Assembly: GCF_018143015.1 (NCBI RefSeq)
Contig: NC_054757.1
Location: 18,776,285-18,840,284, forward strand
Direction of reading: 5' to 3'
Length of the DNA stretch: 64,000 bases
Source of the DNA: Lytechinus variegatus
Taxonomy: Eukaryota > Echinodermata > Echinoidea > Temnopleuroida > Toxopneustidae
Below, one piece after another: positions 35,930 through 48,059 of this stretch. The position numbers and the translations under genes were made by a program. The notes below the pieces were generated by a model. That model saw only the letters and a list, made by a program, of their open reading frames with translations, was not told where the DNA came from and made no database searches. The stretch's first letter is position 1, and every line of letters begins with the position of its first letter.

Positions 35930-36849
35930 ATATTATTTAGTTTTAATTTTTACAGGAGGAAAGAATACCAAATTAAATAAGTTTTATGTTTTGCATTTTT
36001 ACCAATTATTGTTTATTCAAGTAAAATGTATTTAATTTAGTATTGTTCCAAAATGCATCACCTAATAAACTTGTTTGAATTAAAATGCAAACCTGAATAA
36101 AAATGAATTATGAACTTTGAATAAATAGAAAATAATATGTTATATTCTGTAAATTGTAATATTTTCAAATCATATTTTATCTCCATTCTTATCTTATCAT
36201 TGTCTCCCTTTCTCATTATGTTCATCACTCTCATTTCAATTAAATTTATATTCTATTACTGGAATAAAAAAAGACAATACTCAACAATGAAACATCGATC
36301 AATAGAAAAAAAAACAAAGAAAAAGAGGGAAAATACAAAGAAATGACAGGTACAAGGAGGGGGGGGGGGGGTAACAACAAGTCATTCTTGTCTGGGTTTT
36401 AAAAACAGAAGAGTCGTCAATACAATATTGCAAATAGCAACTATGAAGAGGGTTTGGTTTTTATCAAATAATTTTTGCAGTTCCTTTGGAGTGATGTTGT
36501 TTTTGTTTCACCCATTCTAGAAAGTGAACTTTGTATCTAACACTAAGTTGCCCTAGTGTTGTTTTCCAATCTACATTTTCTAGTTCCTTGTATCATGTAT
36601 GGATGAAATCATTTAAGGTGTACCAGTTAGAAAATTGTTGACTTTTGGTATATATTTACATTAATCATGCAAGTTGCAGGTATGATCACCTTCTCAATGA
36701 CTCTTAAGACAAGCTTCTGCAATTAATAAAATATATTGTATTTACTAGATAATTTGAACAACTGGACCAAATTGTGGCAAGATTAATGAGCTATATATAA
36801 GTGACAATGGGGAACCCGAGGCTGATAATGATATGATTTGAGCAAAGAA

Positions 36850-37990
36850 ACAATAACAAGTGGAATGCCTCTGGCCGTCTCACCTGCATCACGCGGTTCA
36901 ATATAGCAGCAGTGCTGACTTTGAATACTACTCTAACTCGCACAAGATGTTCAGTGATACATGGTTACTCTTATGTCCACTTTTTATGAACTAGACCAAT
37001 ATACTTACAGAGATATGATGGTTATTCACCAAAAAACCCCAACATGGCCAAAGTTCATTGACCTTACATGACCTTTGACCATGATCATGTGACCTGAAAC
37101 TCAAACAGGATATTCAGTGATACTTGATTACTCTTATGTACAAGTTTCATGAATCAGATCCATAAACTTTCAAAGTTATGATGGTAATTCAACAGATACA
37201 CCCAATTCGGCCAAAGTTCATTGACCTTTGACCTTGGTCATGTGACCTGAAATGTGCACAGGATGTTCAGTGATACTTGATTACTCTAATGTCCAAGTTT
37301 AATGAACTAGCCCAATAAACTTCCAAAGTTATGATGGTAATTCAACAGATACCCCCGATTCGGCCAAAGTTCATTGACCCTAATGACCTTTGACCTTAAT
37401 CATGAGACCTGAAACTTGCACAAAATTTTCAGTGATGCTTGATTACTATTATGTCCAAGTTTCATGAATCAGATCCATAAATTTTCAAAGTTATGATGGG
37501 AATTCAACAGATATCTCCAATTCGGCCAAAGTTCATTGACCCTAAATGACCTTTGACCTTGGTCATGTGACGTGAAACTCATGCAGGATGTTCAGTGATA
37601 CTTGATTAACCTTATGTCCAAGTTTCATGAACTAGGTCCATATATTTTCTAAGTTATGATGACATTTCAAAAATTTAACCACAGGTTAAGATTTCGATGT
37701 TGATTCCTCCAACATGGTCTAAGTTCATTGACCCTAAATGACCTTTGACTTTGGTCATGTGACATGAAACTCTAATAGGATGTTCAGTAATACTTGATTA
37801 ACCTTATGGCCAAGTTTCATGAACTAGGTCCATATACTTTCTAAGTTATGATGTCATTTCAAAAACTTAACCTCAGGTTAAGATTTGATGTTGACGCCAC
37901 CGCCGCCGCCGCCGTCGCCGCCGCCGCCGCCGCCGCCGTCGGAAAAGCGGCGCCTATAGTCTCACTTTGCTTCGCAGGTGAGACAAAAAT
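36850..37990. mobile_element. Repeat element with perfect 11-bp GTCTCACCTGC inverted ends
   Basis: GTCTCACCTGC at 36877-36887 and inverse GCAGGTGAGAC at the right end. Seven or so ~135-bp monomers lie between (GTTCATTGACC, TGACCTTTGACCTTGGTCAT, TGTTCAGTGATACTTGATTA, AAGTTATGATGG). A CCG triplet run (37897-37940) and GGAAAAGCGGCGCCTATAG precede the right end. Confidence 0.8.
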
Positions 37991-37994
37991 GATC

Positions 37995-38297
37995 AAAATC
38001 GGATAAGGAAAAACAATATTATCGCTGCAGTTTAAAGAATGATTTGTATTTTTCTGATGAAACAGGTCTGGCGTTTCTTCATGGATATTTAATCAGCAAC
38101 CTCATACATGATGTCATATCCTCACTTGTTCTTTGTATTTTATTATGTGCACTTAGATTAATTTTTTTAAAGTTGAATTCAATAACCCCGCTATTTGTTA
38201 TCAGATATTTATGAAATAAGCACTTTGATATGTGAATGTTGCTATGTCTACATTATTCATATATAAATATTTTCATCCCGGAGCATCCCTTTAAATG
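37995..38297. mobile_element. Palindromic MITE, GGAGCATCCCTTTAA family, shortened
   Basis: ATGATCAAAATCGGATAAGG, TTCTTCATGGATATTTAAT and the terminal CCCGGAGCATCCCTTTAA match the full copy at 61355-61950. Most of one arm is missing. Confidence 0.65.
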
Positions 38298-38342
38298 ATT
38301 TATTATTTCTTTTTCTCGAGAAAGAGTATAGTCTCTACAATA

Positions 38343-38716
38343 AAACAAGTGGAATGCCTCTGGCGGTCTCACCTGCATCACGTGATTCAATATAACAGTA
38401 GTGCTGACTTTGAAAACTACTATACAACTCGCACAAGATGTTCAGTGATACTGGGTTACTCTTATTTCCATGTCTTATGAAATATACCAATACACTTAAA
38501 GAGATATGATGATGGTAATTCAAAAAATACCCACAATGTGGCCAAAGTTCATTGACCTTACATGACCCTTGACCTTGATAATGTGACCTGGAACTCGCTG
38601 CAGGATGTTCAGTGATATAAGTTATGCTTATTAAATGACAGCATTAAGATTTGATGTTGATGCTGCCGTCGGAAAAGCGGCGCCTATAGTCTCACTCTGC
38701 CATCCAGGTGAGACAA
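38343..38716. mobile_element. Short deletion copy of the GTCTCACCTGC element
   Basis: Same left block (GTGGAATGCCTCTGGCGGTC, CTCACCTGCATCACG) and right block (GTCGGAAAAGCGGCGCCTAT, CCAGGTGAGAC) as 36850-37990, with only about two monomers left. Confidence 0.8.
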
Positions 38717-39019
38717 AAATCATGACATGCACAGTGATGAAAAATAAAGCAATAAAATGAATTTAATCAAAAAGAAAAACCACATGCTATGTAAAAGAAA
38801 TTAAATTTAAAATCATAAATTCGTCATTTTTATTGAATGAAGAATTTAATTTATTTATAATTGGAAAAAAGGATTACCCCTATTTTCTTTCAATGTAACC
38901 AAAATACTTGTAGGGCCTGATATGATTTTTCATCACATGACATGATTTTGAACAAAAATCAAGCCATATTTTGGGTTATGTGGGACGGAATCTACATGGC
39001 GGCATTCGTGGGACGGATT

Positions 39020-39780
39020 TTTCTTCTTAATTCTATCTCTGCCGGCTATTCACCTTATCCCCATCCCTCCCCATCATCCCTATCATCATCCCCTTGGGCG
39101 CAAAACTGTCCGCAAAGGTAGAGGGGACCACAGGCTGCAAAATTTGACAAACATTTAAAAAAAGGTTATCGCCCAAATGTAGGGTAATTTTTAACCCCAA
39201 AACAATTGACAAGAAAAAAGAGGGGGTTTTCAATAATAAAAGGTCATTTAGTCCTAAACACTGTCATGTATCATTTCAATTGTGAATGATTCATTATTTT
39301 GTTCTCCATGAAGAAAAATAGTAGGGTGGACATTTGGTATTGTGTCCCCCTATTTTTGGTAGGGGGACACGTCCCCCCCCCCCCCCCCGATTTCCTCCCA
39401 TAATCATCCCTCACATCCTCGTCCTTCTCACCATCTCATGCACCCCTCTTATCAAGAGTCATCATCATCATCTCTCTTATTTTTATCCCTCATGCATGCA
39501 CCCCCTCTTCCCTCTCATCATCAAGGCCCACCCCTTATCGCCATCCCTCACATCCTCATCTCCATCTCTTTCCCTTTGTCCCTCTCATCATCCCCCCCCT
39601 CATCAAGAGTCATCAAAGATCCTCATCCCTCTTATCATCACCATCTCTCACCTCGTCCCTCTCATCAAGGCCCACCCCTCGTTATCGCCGGTATGCTATC
39701 ATCGCCATCCCTCACATCGTCGTCCCTTTTACCCTATATCCAAAACTCTGCTCTCTACACAAAGGAAACTCAACTTAAAT
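39020..39780 (+). repeat. Pyrimidine-rich CATCCCTC minisatellite and C16 run
   Basis: 39050-39110 and 39400-39740 consist of CATCCCT/CTCATCA/TCATCATC words. A G-run/C-run pair sits at 39350-39390 (GGGGGACACG then C16). The Pro/Ser-rich open frames here are composition artefacts. Confidence 0.7.
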
Positions 39781-40956
39781 TAAAAATGAAATTGGCATGC
39801 CCACACAGATACACCTAGAACATTTTCACATTTCGGGGGCAGGAGTGAAAATGCTCAAAGCCCCCATCCACGTATTTTTTGTTCGGCTCAAACATCCACA
39901 CCACAGTCACATTCAAAGTCAAAGAAATTAAAGCATATTGATTATTGCAACTTAAAACTCAACTCTACACCACGGAAATTCAATATTAAAAATAAAATGG
40001 GAAAAAAAGGCCTAAAAATTATCAATTTAAAGTAAAAAATTAAGCCCCCCCCTCAAAAAAAAAATTATTGATGGCTAGCCTCAGCCCGGCATGCCCACAC
40101 AGCTACACCCCGAATATATTTTTTTCGCATTTCGGGGGCAAGAGTGAAATCGCCCCGAGCCCCCACCCACGTAACTTATTTTTGAGCAACTCAAACATCC
40201 ACACCACAGTCACACTCAGTCAAAGAAATTGAAGCATAATTATATCATTACAATCTTAGAGCTCGAAACCAGGGAAAATCATTATAGAAAAAATTGAAAA
40301 ATACATATTTACAAAAAAAGGCAGAGCCTAAACGACACTGCCAAGCTTCAAAGTTTTCAAACTCGAGTTCACTCTCTCTCAGCTCAGCTCTTTGCTGTGC
40401 ACGCCCACTTCCATTGTGGATTCGATCTGAATCCCACCCCGCCAGTTTAGGCGGCCGAGCTACGGAGAATTACGATGAAGAGCAGCGGACCGTTCATCGG
40501 TTGTTCGCTTCTTGCGACCTGAGAGAAAAAGGTGAAAAACTTGATAAAAATCGTGCAAATACACCAAATTTTATCCTTGTGATGAGAAAATGGAGGTAAT
40601 GGAATACAACAAAGTCCATCTTCTGCGATAAAAGTGGTACTTTGAGGAGAAATGATCACAAAATCAAGTCAGTTATTGAGCGGGGCCGAGCCGAGCACCG
40701 ACACAGTTAATACACGCGCGCCTATGGGAATCGCGAGCTGTCGAAAAAACGCCTAAAATTACACTTTTTTTTTATTACAGCGAAAAAAAAGTAATAGAAA
40801 GTGAAGAACATTACCATCAGACCATATCTCTAAAAAATCTTTACAAGAAATTTCGAAATTACGGAAAAATAGACGCAAATTTTTGAGAAAAAAATCTCGT
40901 AATGGGTGGGACAACTCGGCCCGCGGTCCGAGATGTCCCGTGGTCCGAGTTGTCCC

Positions 40957-41477
40957 GTCCCCACCGAGGCAACATGCATCGTATTCGTATCGAGACTGTG
41001 ACGTGACCAGCCGGCAGCTAGCTTGAACCGACGGGACCGCGGCCCGCGACACACAGTCTGTGCCCGTGACCGCAAACTGGATCCATCGCATCGACCATCC
41101 ACGACGAGTTTTCTCAACCAGAAACCTACCTTCAGCCAAGTTCAGCGTCTTGCCTTTCCTCGAATATGCACTCAACAATCAATGAAAACCGAAATTAATC
41201 AGTGAAAGCAAACATCAACCATTACAGTGTTTAAAATAAACAACAAATAGACCCGAAAAAAATATATAAATTCATACCCAACTCCGTTCCTGGATTTCGG
41301 GCGGCCATTCTTCCAATAATTCTGAAAACAATGAGACAAATCTTAAATAAAAAAAGGAAAAACGTGTCATTGTCCCATCCGATCCCCGCCCCGTCCCAAA
41401 TGAAGCAACTTCATTGCAATTTTTTTTTTTTTGGGGGGGGAGATATCTCCTCCCCTCCTCCCCCCAATATATATATA
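40957..41477. other. CpG-rich flank, no gene assigned
   Basis: 40970-41110 is rich in CG (GACGGGACCGCGGCCCGCGA). A minus-strand donor-like CTGAAG|GTAGGT sits at 41130. Could be the DERA 5' region, but no in-frame ATG precedes that donor. Confidence 0.3.
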
Positions 41478-42720
41478 AATTCACAAATTCATGGGTAATG
41501 CGGTTTTTGCAATGCCAACAATTAAGTTCTTTTAATTGTTGGCATTGCCCGGGCCGCGCGTTTCCGTTTTACACCCTGGCGAAGGCATTTTCCGGGAAAG
41601 TAGCCCAAAAGCGACTAGTGAAGAGTCTACGTCTACGTTTGTTTACATTATCAGCTGGGCGCGCGATCCAAAGTCCGCACCGAAGTTATCCGCAGAACAT
41701 ACCCATCCATCTGTCTGTCTTTCTCTCTTTTCTCTCTCTCTACCTACCTATGTAACTACAGTATCTATCTGTTAATTTGTCGCTCTTCTCTCTCATTCTT
41801 GATCTATCTGACATCTATCTATCTCTCAAATTCTCCAGCTCTTTCTCTATCCATCTGTCTGTCTTTCTTCTATCTATTTATCTATCTATCAAACTACAGT
41901 ATCGGTTAATTTGTCTATCTTCTCTGTTTCTCTCATTCTTTATCTATCTAACATCTATTTATCTCTCAAATTCTCTATCTCTCTCCCTCCCTCTATCTAT
42001 CCATCTGTCTGTCTTTCTATATTTCTCTCTATCAATATATCTATCTATGTATCTATCTATCTGTTAATTTGTCTATCCTGTCTCTCTCATTCTTTATCTT
42101 TCTATCTATCTAACATCTATCTATCTGTCTCTCAAATTCTCTATCTCCATCTCTCCCTCTTTCTCTCTCTTTCTATCTATCTATCCACCTCTCTCTCTCT
42201 CTCTCTGTCTCTCTCTCTTTTTCTATGTATCTATTTATCAGTCTTCTATATCTATCTTTCGGCAGCTTCTAAGTGTATCAATCCATCAGGATCAAACTTC
42301 AATTTGTCTTTCCATTATAAGTATCTGTTTATTTTGATTTTGTCTGTCATTCTATTCATTTTAATTTATTTTTAGAAAACAAAAACTATCATAAACAACG
42401 CGACTGCAAAAGCATGTTCGGATTTCACTCATAGAGATGTATATTGATTTCCGTTGATTTCACTCCTGACTGCCACTCTCTCTGTTCATGAAGTGCCGAG
42501 GAACTCTGTGCTCTGATCAGTAACTGTGCAAATTGCATGCGGTAATGGCGGTGGTGGACTCGCCTGTGTCGCACGCTGCATGCAACCAGCGACGTGTGTA
42601 GACTCTTCACTAGTCGCTTTTTGGCTACTTTTCCGGAAAATGCCTTCGCCAGGGTGTAAAACGGAAACGCGCCGGCCCATTGCAAAAACTGCATTACTCG
42701 TGAATTTGTTTCGCATTTCT
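41478..42720. mobile_element. Inverted repeats flanking a TCTA microsatellite
   Basis: 41478-41630 and 42595-42720 are inverted copies (TTTCCGTTTTACACCCTGGC, GAAGGCATTTTCCGG, AAAAGCGACTAGTGAAGAGT). Between them lies a ~550-bp (TCTA/TCTC)n tract at 41700-42270. The left arm has a ~30-bp extra inverted repeat (AATGCCAACAATTAAG). Confidence 0.7.
41700..42270 (+). repeat. TCTA/TCTC/TCTG microsatellite
   Basis: Compound tetranucleotide tract with interspersed TTTATCTATC units of ~110 bp. The Tyr-Leu-Ser-Ile open frames are artefacts of the repeat. Confidence 0.9.
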
Positions 42721-43046
42721 GATTCCTTATTATACGTGGAAAACCAAGTTGCTATATATATATATATATATATTTGCCATAGAAATATGATTAAAATATA
42801 TTACCTACATACATGACCATCGACCTCACATGGTCTTAATGGATTTAGCAGATCTGTTTATGTTCTCGAAATCTAATGATCTATACGTTTGCATATGACC
42901 TTTCTTTAGCTTGAATTTGATACCAAACATTTCATAGATTCGGTAATCATAATTAAAAGGTATAGGCCTATAGGTGAAATAATGGGCGTGCTTTATTATG
43001 GAGTCAGAATAAGCTAATTGCCCAATACATTTTCTATTCTCAGATT

Positions 43047-43701
43047 CTCAATGAACACTCAGTTTATAAAGGAAAAGTTCATTCTGACAAAAAATGTACA
43101 AATAGCAGAAAAAAATAAACATATTGCCGAAGATTTGAGGAAAATTCGTCAAAGAATAATTATTAGAATTAGAATTATTTGATTTGTGACGTCATATGCG
43201 ATCAGCTTCTCTGCATAATTATCGTATGTTAAAACATTATTGAAATGCAATTTTCAATGTTTTTATTGTAAGCCTATACCTCAGTACTCAGTAAACAACA
43301 AATGATTTCACACCAGCTCCTAAAAAAAGAGAATAAAGAATAAGTCATAACGAACTATTATTATGCATTATATATTACTTAACATATGGGGCAGTTACTC
43401 GTTATAACGTCATATATATATGACGTTATATGACGTTATATATCATATATATATGACGTTATATATCATATATATATGTCATATATATATATATGTTATA
43501 TATCATATCATATATATATGACGTTATATGACGTTACTCGTTATAACGTCATAAATATATTAAAAATTTTAAATTCTAATAACTCCCTTAATCTTTAATG
43601 GATTTTCCTCAAATCATCACCTATATTTTATTATTATTTTTGTGCTATTTTTATATCAAAGTTTTTGACTGTCCGGATGAACTTTCCCTTTAAAAGGGGT
43701 A
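43047..43701. mobile_element. Palindromic MITE with TATATGACGTTATA core
   Basis: Left arm AAAGGAAAAGTTCATTCTGA with GATTTGAGGAAAATTCGTC; inverse right arm GATTTTCCTCAAATCATCAC and GATGAACTTTCCCTTTAA. The centre (43395-43560) is an expanded run of TATATATGACGTTATA words that can fold on itself. Confidence 0.7.
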
Positions 43702-43954
43702 CCGGGTTGAAAATAAATAAACAACAAAATAAATAGAGTCAAATTAACCTAGAAAAAAATTGAAAATTCATCAAACTCTTATTTAATAAAAAGGCTATCT
43801 AATCCAAAGACTGACAATATTTTGTCAAAAATTTTATATTCACGTCGTCATGAATATTCATTATGTTACTGGTTATGTCATGTCGCCAATTTCTATTTCC
43901 TAATGTTAATACATGATATCATATTTCCATTTACCTGTGAAGTTATACTAATAA

Positions 43955-44131
43955 TAATAATATAGGGTATTTAATTGCGCACATATCCACCTTGCTCAAG
44001 ACGGCTAAGCTAGATAGGCGCTCAGAGCACACAAGCGCGGCTTCTTATATAAGAAATTAATTCCTACCGGACGGTACCCATTTACCTCACCTGAGTTGAG
44101 TGCAGCACATTGGGGATCAGATCAGTGTATG
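43955..44131 (-). mobile_element. SINE fragment
   Basis: Minus-strand SINE: CAACTCAGGTGAGGTAAATG, a CCGGTAGGAATTAATTTC block, then a GTGGATATGTGCGCAATTAA end with ATTATTATTAT tail at 43955. The left edge of the tandem duplication (44096) falls inside it. Confidence 0.65.
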
Positions 44132-45192
44132 CAGGCGCGGAACCAGGAGGGGGCCGAGCCGGCCCCGGCCCCCCCCCCTATTTTGACAACCTGCAGAAAA
44201 AAAATTGTACTGTTAATCTTGATAGAAACTACGAAAAACAGAAAGAACAGTAAGAAAGAGGTATTATACCCATGATGCGTAATTTACAGTCTCGTTACGG
44301 CCGGCCCTACCCCAACTTGAAGGAAACAAGTTAAAGATGAGGGGAAAATTGGAAAATAGACTTTGCCTGTGTAATGAAAGCCATTCAACAGAGGATTAAA
44401 TGACACTTCATATATCCAGTTCTGAAATCAATTTGCACACAATATTTTAGCTCGCACATCAAAATTTCATTATTTTGTTTGATTTACACAAATTGTTATA
44501 TCAAAATTTTCAGCTCGCGCTGCGCATTGTTTGATTTGTGAGATACCTATCCTCTTTGGAAATTCTTTCCAAAATTTGTCAAAATGCTCCTTTATCATGT
44601 CAGTATATCAAAAAAATTAAGCTCGTGCTTCGCGCTCGCATTTAATTGTTTGAGACCATAGAGTTATTTAACTCTATGTTTGAGACACACAGCTTGTTCT
44701 TTATTTGAATAAAACGAGCTTAGACTGTCCAGTTTTCAGGTCGGAATATGAAATTTTTTGAGCTCGTGGCGCTTCGCACTCTAATTACTTAATTGGTGAT
44801 ACTTGTATCCTCTTGTATCCTAAAAACAGTCCTAATTGAGTCCCTTTTCACATTGCTATAAAAAAATTTCGACTCGCGCTCGCATTGTTTAGTTGGATAC
44901 TTATCTTTGTTCATGATTATAAAAACTGCTCAGAATCTTCAGTTATATAAGGACATAAAAAACAAAGAAAAAACTTCGCGCTCGCATTATATATTAAGAC
45001 CACATGAGATACCTTATCTTGTTTATAGCAATTAAAACTAACATATACTTAAAACTTCAGTCTTTAGCTAGGACTACCCCCTGAAAAACCAAAAAAAAAA
45101 AAAATCAGATTATAGCGGTCAATCGAGAAAAATGTTGATGAAAATATTTTTTCGGCCCCCCCCCCTATTGGCGAAAGCTGGATCCACCCCTG
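44132..45192. mobile_element. DNA element, CAGGSGYGGAWCCAGS ends, 5-bp TSD
   Basis: 1061 bp. Ends CAGGCGCGGAACCAGG and inverted CAGGGGTGGATCCAGC, with C/G runs just inside. Flanked by GTATG at 44127-44131 and 45193-45197; the intact site with one GTATG is at 47523-47527 in unit 2. The interior has six diverged GCGCTTCGCGCTCGCATT motifs at ~110-bp spacing, as in 1-560. No ORF; superfamily not assigned. Confidence 0.85.
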
Positions 45193-45739
45193 GTATGTCT
45201 CCCTTGGAATAAAATAAGTTGCAGGAATGAATATTTAGTGCATTCAACGGTTGTCAATCCAATTTTTAATTCCTAAAGTTAAAGGACCAAATTTGAATAC
45301 CCAAGTCATAATTTCATTTAATAAAGTACAAAAGAACAAGTGGGCATACGAATTCATAAATTTGTATGAATATTCGTGAAGACATGCCTAGAACTGCCTC
45401 AACAATTGCAATTCTATACTTTTCCTTTTCAGATTTTGGTCATATTTTCAAGAACCGAGACACAAGTTATGTAAGCCTATTCTATGCACCTGCTTTAGAA
45501 AAAAATATGATGACCCATCAAGCGACTAAAAAACAATTTTTAAGCCGGCAGTGGGTTTTGGACCGGGTATTAGACTTTAGTTTTCACTTTTCATAGAGCT
45601 GCGCACGATCAAACCTATATTCGAACCGGCTTATTATTGGTCTTAAGTTTTTCTTCACTATAATGCCTAAACCACAAGATGGCGCCCTACTACAGGTTTC
45701 GGCTTCTGCGCTGAATGATCAGCCCGGGATCCAGAAAGA

Positions 45740-46050
45740 TGATTTATAAACCATTCATCCATCAATTCGTTACTTCATTCCACCTGACAGTCCATCCAAT
45801 GATAAATAATTTTTCTTCCATTGTATTTATCACTCCATCTATCCATCCACCCGTCCATCCATTCATTCACTATCCATCAATCCTATCAAACATTAGTATC
45901 GTCCATCCATCTAATGTCCAGTATGAATCTTTCCCCCTCAGGACTTCCATTTACCCATCCACCCGTATTATGCATCACCTATCTATCCATCCATCCATCC
46001 ATCCACCCAGCTACCCACCCATCCACTCATCCATCCATCCATATCCATCG
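45740..46050 (+). repeat. CCAT microsatellite, unit 1
   Basis: CCATCCATCCAT words with CCACCCG interruptions. The sister tract is at 48060-48384 and another flanks copy B at 48900-49000. His-Pro-Ser open frames are artefacts. Confidence 0.85.
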
Positions 46051-46054
46051 ATCC

Positions 46055-47490
46055 CGGGGGGGGGGGGGCACTCAGTATATAATGCATAATGGGTATGTGC
46101 CGCGGAGGGGACCCCCATTTTTACACTCAAATTTCCGTTCCAAGGCACAGCATTTTTGCCTTGTTGAGAAAAAGAACAAAGAAAACCGCTCCAAGGCATA
46201 GCATTTTCTTCTTATCGAGAAAAAAGAAGAGAGAAATCCGCTCCAAAGCTTCGCATATTTTTCGTTACGCCGCTCCGATCGCGTTGAATGAGCTGCAATT
46301 TTGGTGAAAAGCGGCCGCAGAGCTCCCCGGCGGAGGCCGCGCTAGCTGCATCATGCACGCATGCCCGTTCAATTCAATTCAATTCAATTTTATTTATTTC
46401 ACTTCCATCAAACAAAAACAAATTGTATACCATATAAGTATTTGTATCTATTGCAAAGAAACAAAAATAATAATACATATGTTGTGAAAAAAAAAACTTA
46501 CACGATTTGGGCAACACATTGGAGGTTTTAAATAAGTATACTAATTCTCAATAGAAATTAAATTAAGATGGAAATGGAGGGACCCACTAAAAAGCAATGC
46601 TTGTACAATGTGGGCCCCTCAAAAATAGATAACAAAACCATTAACAGAGTACAAATACAGACATATGTAATCAAATGAGAAAAAAAAATAAAATAAATGA
46701 GAGAGAAATACTCACAAAATATAAAATACGAAGATATCAAAAAATATAGTTTGTATAGGACAAAACAAACCGTCCTAAAATATATCCAAAAATATATTCA
46801 CCCTTCCAAAAAAAAAAAAAAAAGAAAGGGGAGAATGCCCTGAGAAGATGGATGGGTGCTGCTAAACGTAGGTAGAACACATGCCATCGTGGACTCAAGC
46901 AAACTGGATTCAATGTGTATAAAAGGAGAAAAAATATATAAAATGACCTGGAAAGAATAAAATGCGCGAAAAATGTGATTGATGCCGTAAATAAATAAGC
47001 GGTAGGAAGGCGGATAAGCGGACAGGAAAGAGAAAAAAGATGAGAGGATAGATACAAGTAATATATGAGGTTAAAAACCGAGCACAATTGGGAAGGACTT
47101 GTGTCAGATTTTTTTTTCAATTAAAAAAAGGGATAATTTATGTTTTATAGTCTTTATAGTAAAAATGATGACTAACCTCTTGACAGAGATGATGAATAAG
47201 ATTTAATTTGAGGATACATTATAAGATTTTAATAGAGATAATTTGAATTTAGTCTTAAAAGAGTTCAAAGATTTTGCAGTTCTTATATCATTATGAAGTG
47301 AGTTCCATAACTTCGGTCCCTCATATATAAATGTGTTCTGAGCCAGCAAAGTTCTTAGAAGTGGTAAATGGAATTCACCCAATCGCCTTGTTGGATAGTT
47401 ATGAATAGTTGGATAGTTCCGTAGCTTAGGGATGCATACGCGCTCACACGCTGGCGATCCGTTCCAAGGTACCCCCGTTTTACAAACGCA
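46055..47490. mobile_element. CCCGGGGGGGCACTC element, copy A, interrupted
   Basis: 46055-46370 and 47416-47490 are the two parts, split by the LINE. Cut short on the right by the tandem-duplication junction. Confidence 0.75.
46371..47415 (-). mobile_element. 5'-truncated LINE (CR1/L2-like), 1045 bp, GTTC target duplication
   Basis: On the minus strand it opens in the reverse transcriptase tail (FPTRRLGEFHLPLLRTLLAQ, then NTFIYEGPKLWNSLHNDIRT and SFKTKFKLSLLKSYN-like text). A long 3' UTR follows, ending in AATAAAATTGAATTGAATTG, a (GAATT)n tail. Flanked by GTTC at 46367-46370 and 47416-47419; the empty site is at 48694-48697. It interrupts the CCCGGGGGGG element of unit 1. Confidence 0.85.
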
Positions 47491-48059
47491 ATTGAGTGCA
47501 GCACATTGGGGATCAGATCAGTGTATGTCTCCCTTGGAATAAAAAAAGTTGCAGGAATGAATATTTAGTGCATTCAACGGTTGTCAATCCAATTTTTAAT
47601 TCCTAAAGTTAAAGGACCAAATTTGAATACCGAAGTCATAATTTTATTTAACAAAGTACAAAAGAACAAGTGGGCATACGAATTCATGAATTTGTATGAA
47701 TATTCGTGAAGACATGTCTAGAATTGCCTCAACAATTGCAATTCTATACTTTTCCTTTTCAGATTTTGGTCATATTTTCAAGAACCGAGACACAAGTTAT
47801 GTAAGCCTATTCTATGCACCTGTTTTAGAAAAAATTATGATGACCCATCAAGCGACTAAAAAACAACTTTTAAGCCGGCAGTGGGTTTTAGACCGGGTAT
47901 TAGACTTTAGTTTTCATAGAGCTGCGCACGATCAAACCTATTCGAACCGGCTTATTATTGGTCTAAAGTTTTTCTTCACTAAAATGCCTAAACCACAAGA
48001 TGGCGCCCTACTACAGGTTCGGCTACTGCGCTGAATGATCAGCCCGAGATCCAGAAAGA

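Larger units (their letters stand above)
34110..40956. mobile_element. 6.8-kb fold-back structure with ~1-kb inverted arms
   Basis: Left arm 34110-35100 and right arm 39794-40956 are inverted copies. A 213-bp segment (34196-34408 against 40447-40659) translates identically, so the arms are nearly identical. Both outer ends start GGGACAACTCGGACCACGGG and contain a hairpin (GGGACAACTCGG...CCGAGTTGTCCC). The right arm has ~225 bp (40660-40885) missing on the left. Each arm holds ~300-bp subrepeats with GTGTGGATGTTTGAGT, GGGGGCTCGGGGCGATTTCA and AGCTGTGTGGGCATGCCGGG: three on the left (to ~35480), two and a fraction on the right. The interior has smaller elements and no transposase. Confidence 0.75.

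Noticed and set aside
39334..39818. Pro/Ser/His-rich frames
   Set aside because: Composition artefact of CATCCCTC repeats and a C16 run.
34196..40659. Two identical 70-codon frames on opposite strands
   Set aside because: They are the two arms of the fold-back; no domain, and identity follows from DNA identity.
41130..41178. Possible first exon of DERA on the minus strand, ending CTGAAG|GTAGGT in the right phase
   Set aside because: The in-frame sequence runs back to TGA with no ATG, only TTG codons, and shows no resemblance to a DERA N-terminus.
41777..42375. Tyr-Leu-Ser-Ile-rich frames of 96 and 154 codons
   Set aside because: Translation of the TCTA microsatellite.
45715..46201. Pro-Ser-Ile-His repeat frames, present again at 48296-48527
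   Set aside because: Translation of CCAT microsatellites and the adjoining mobile element.
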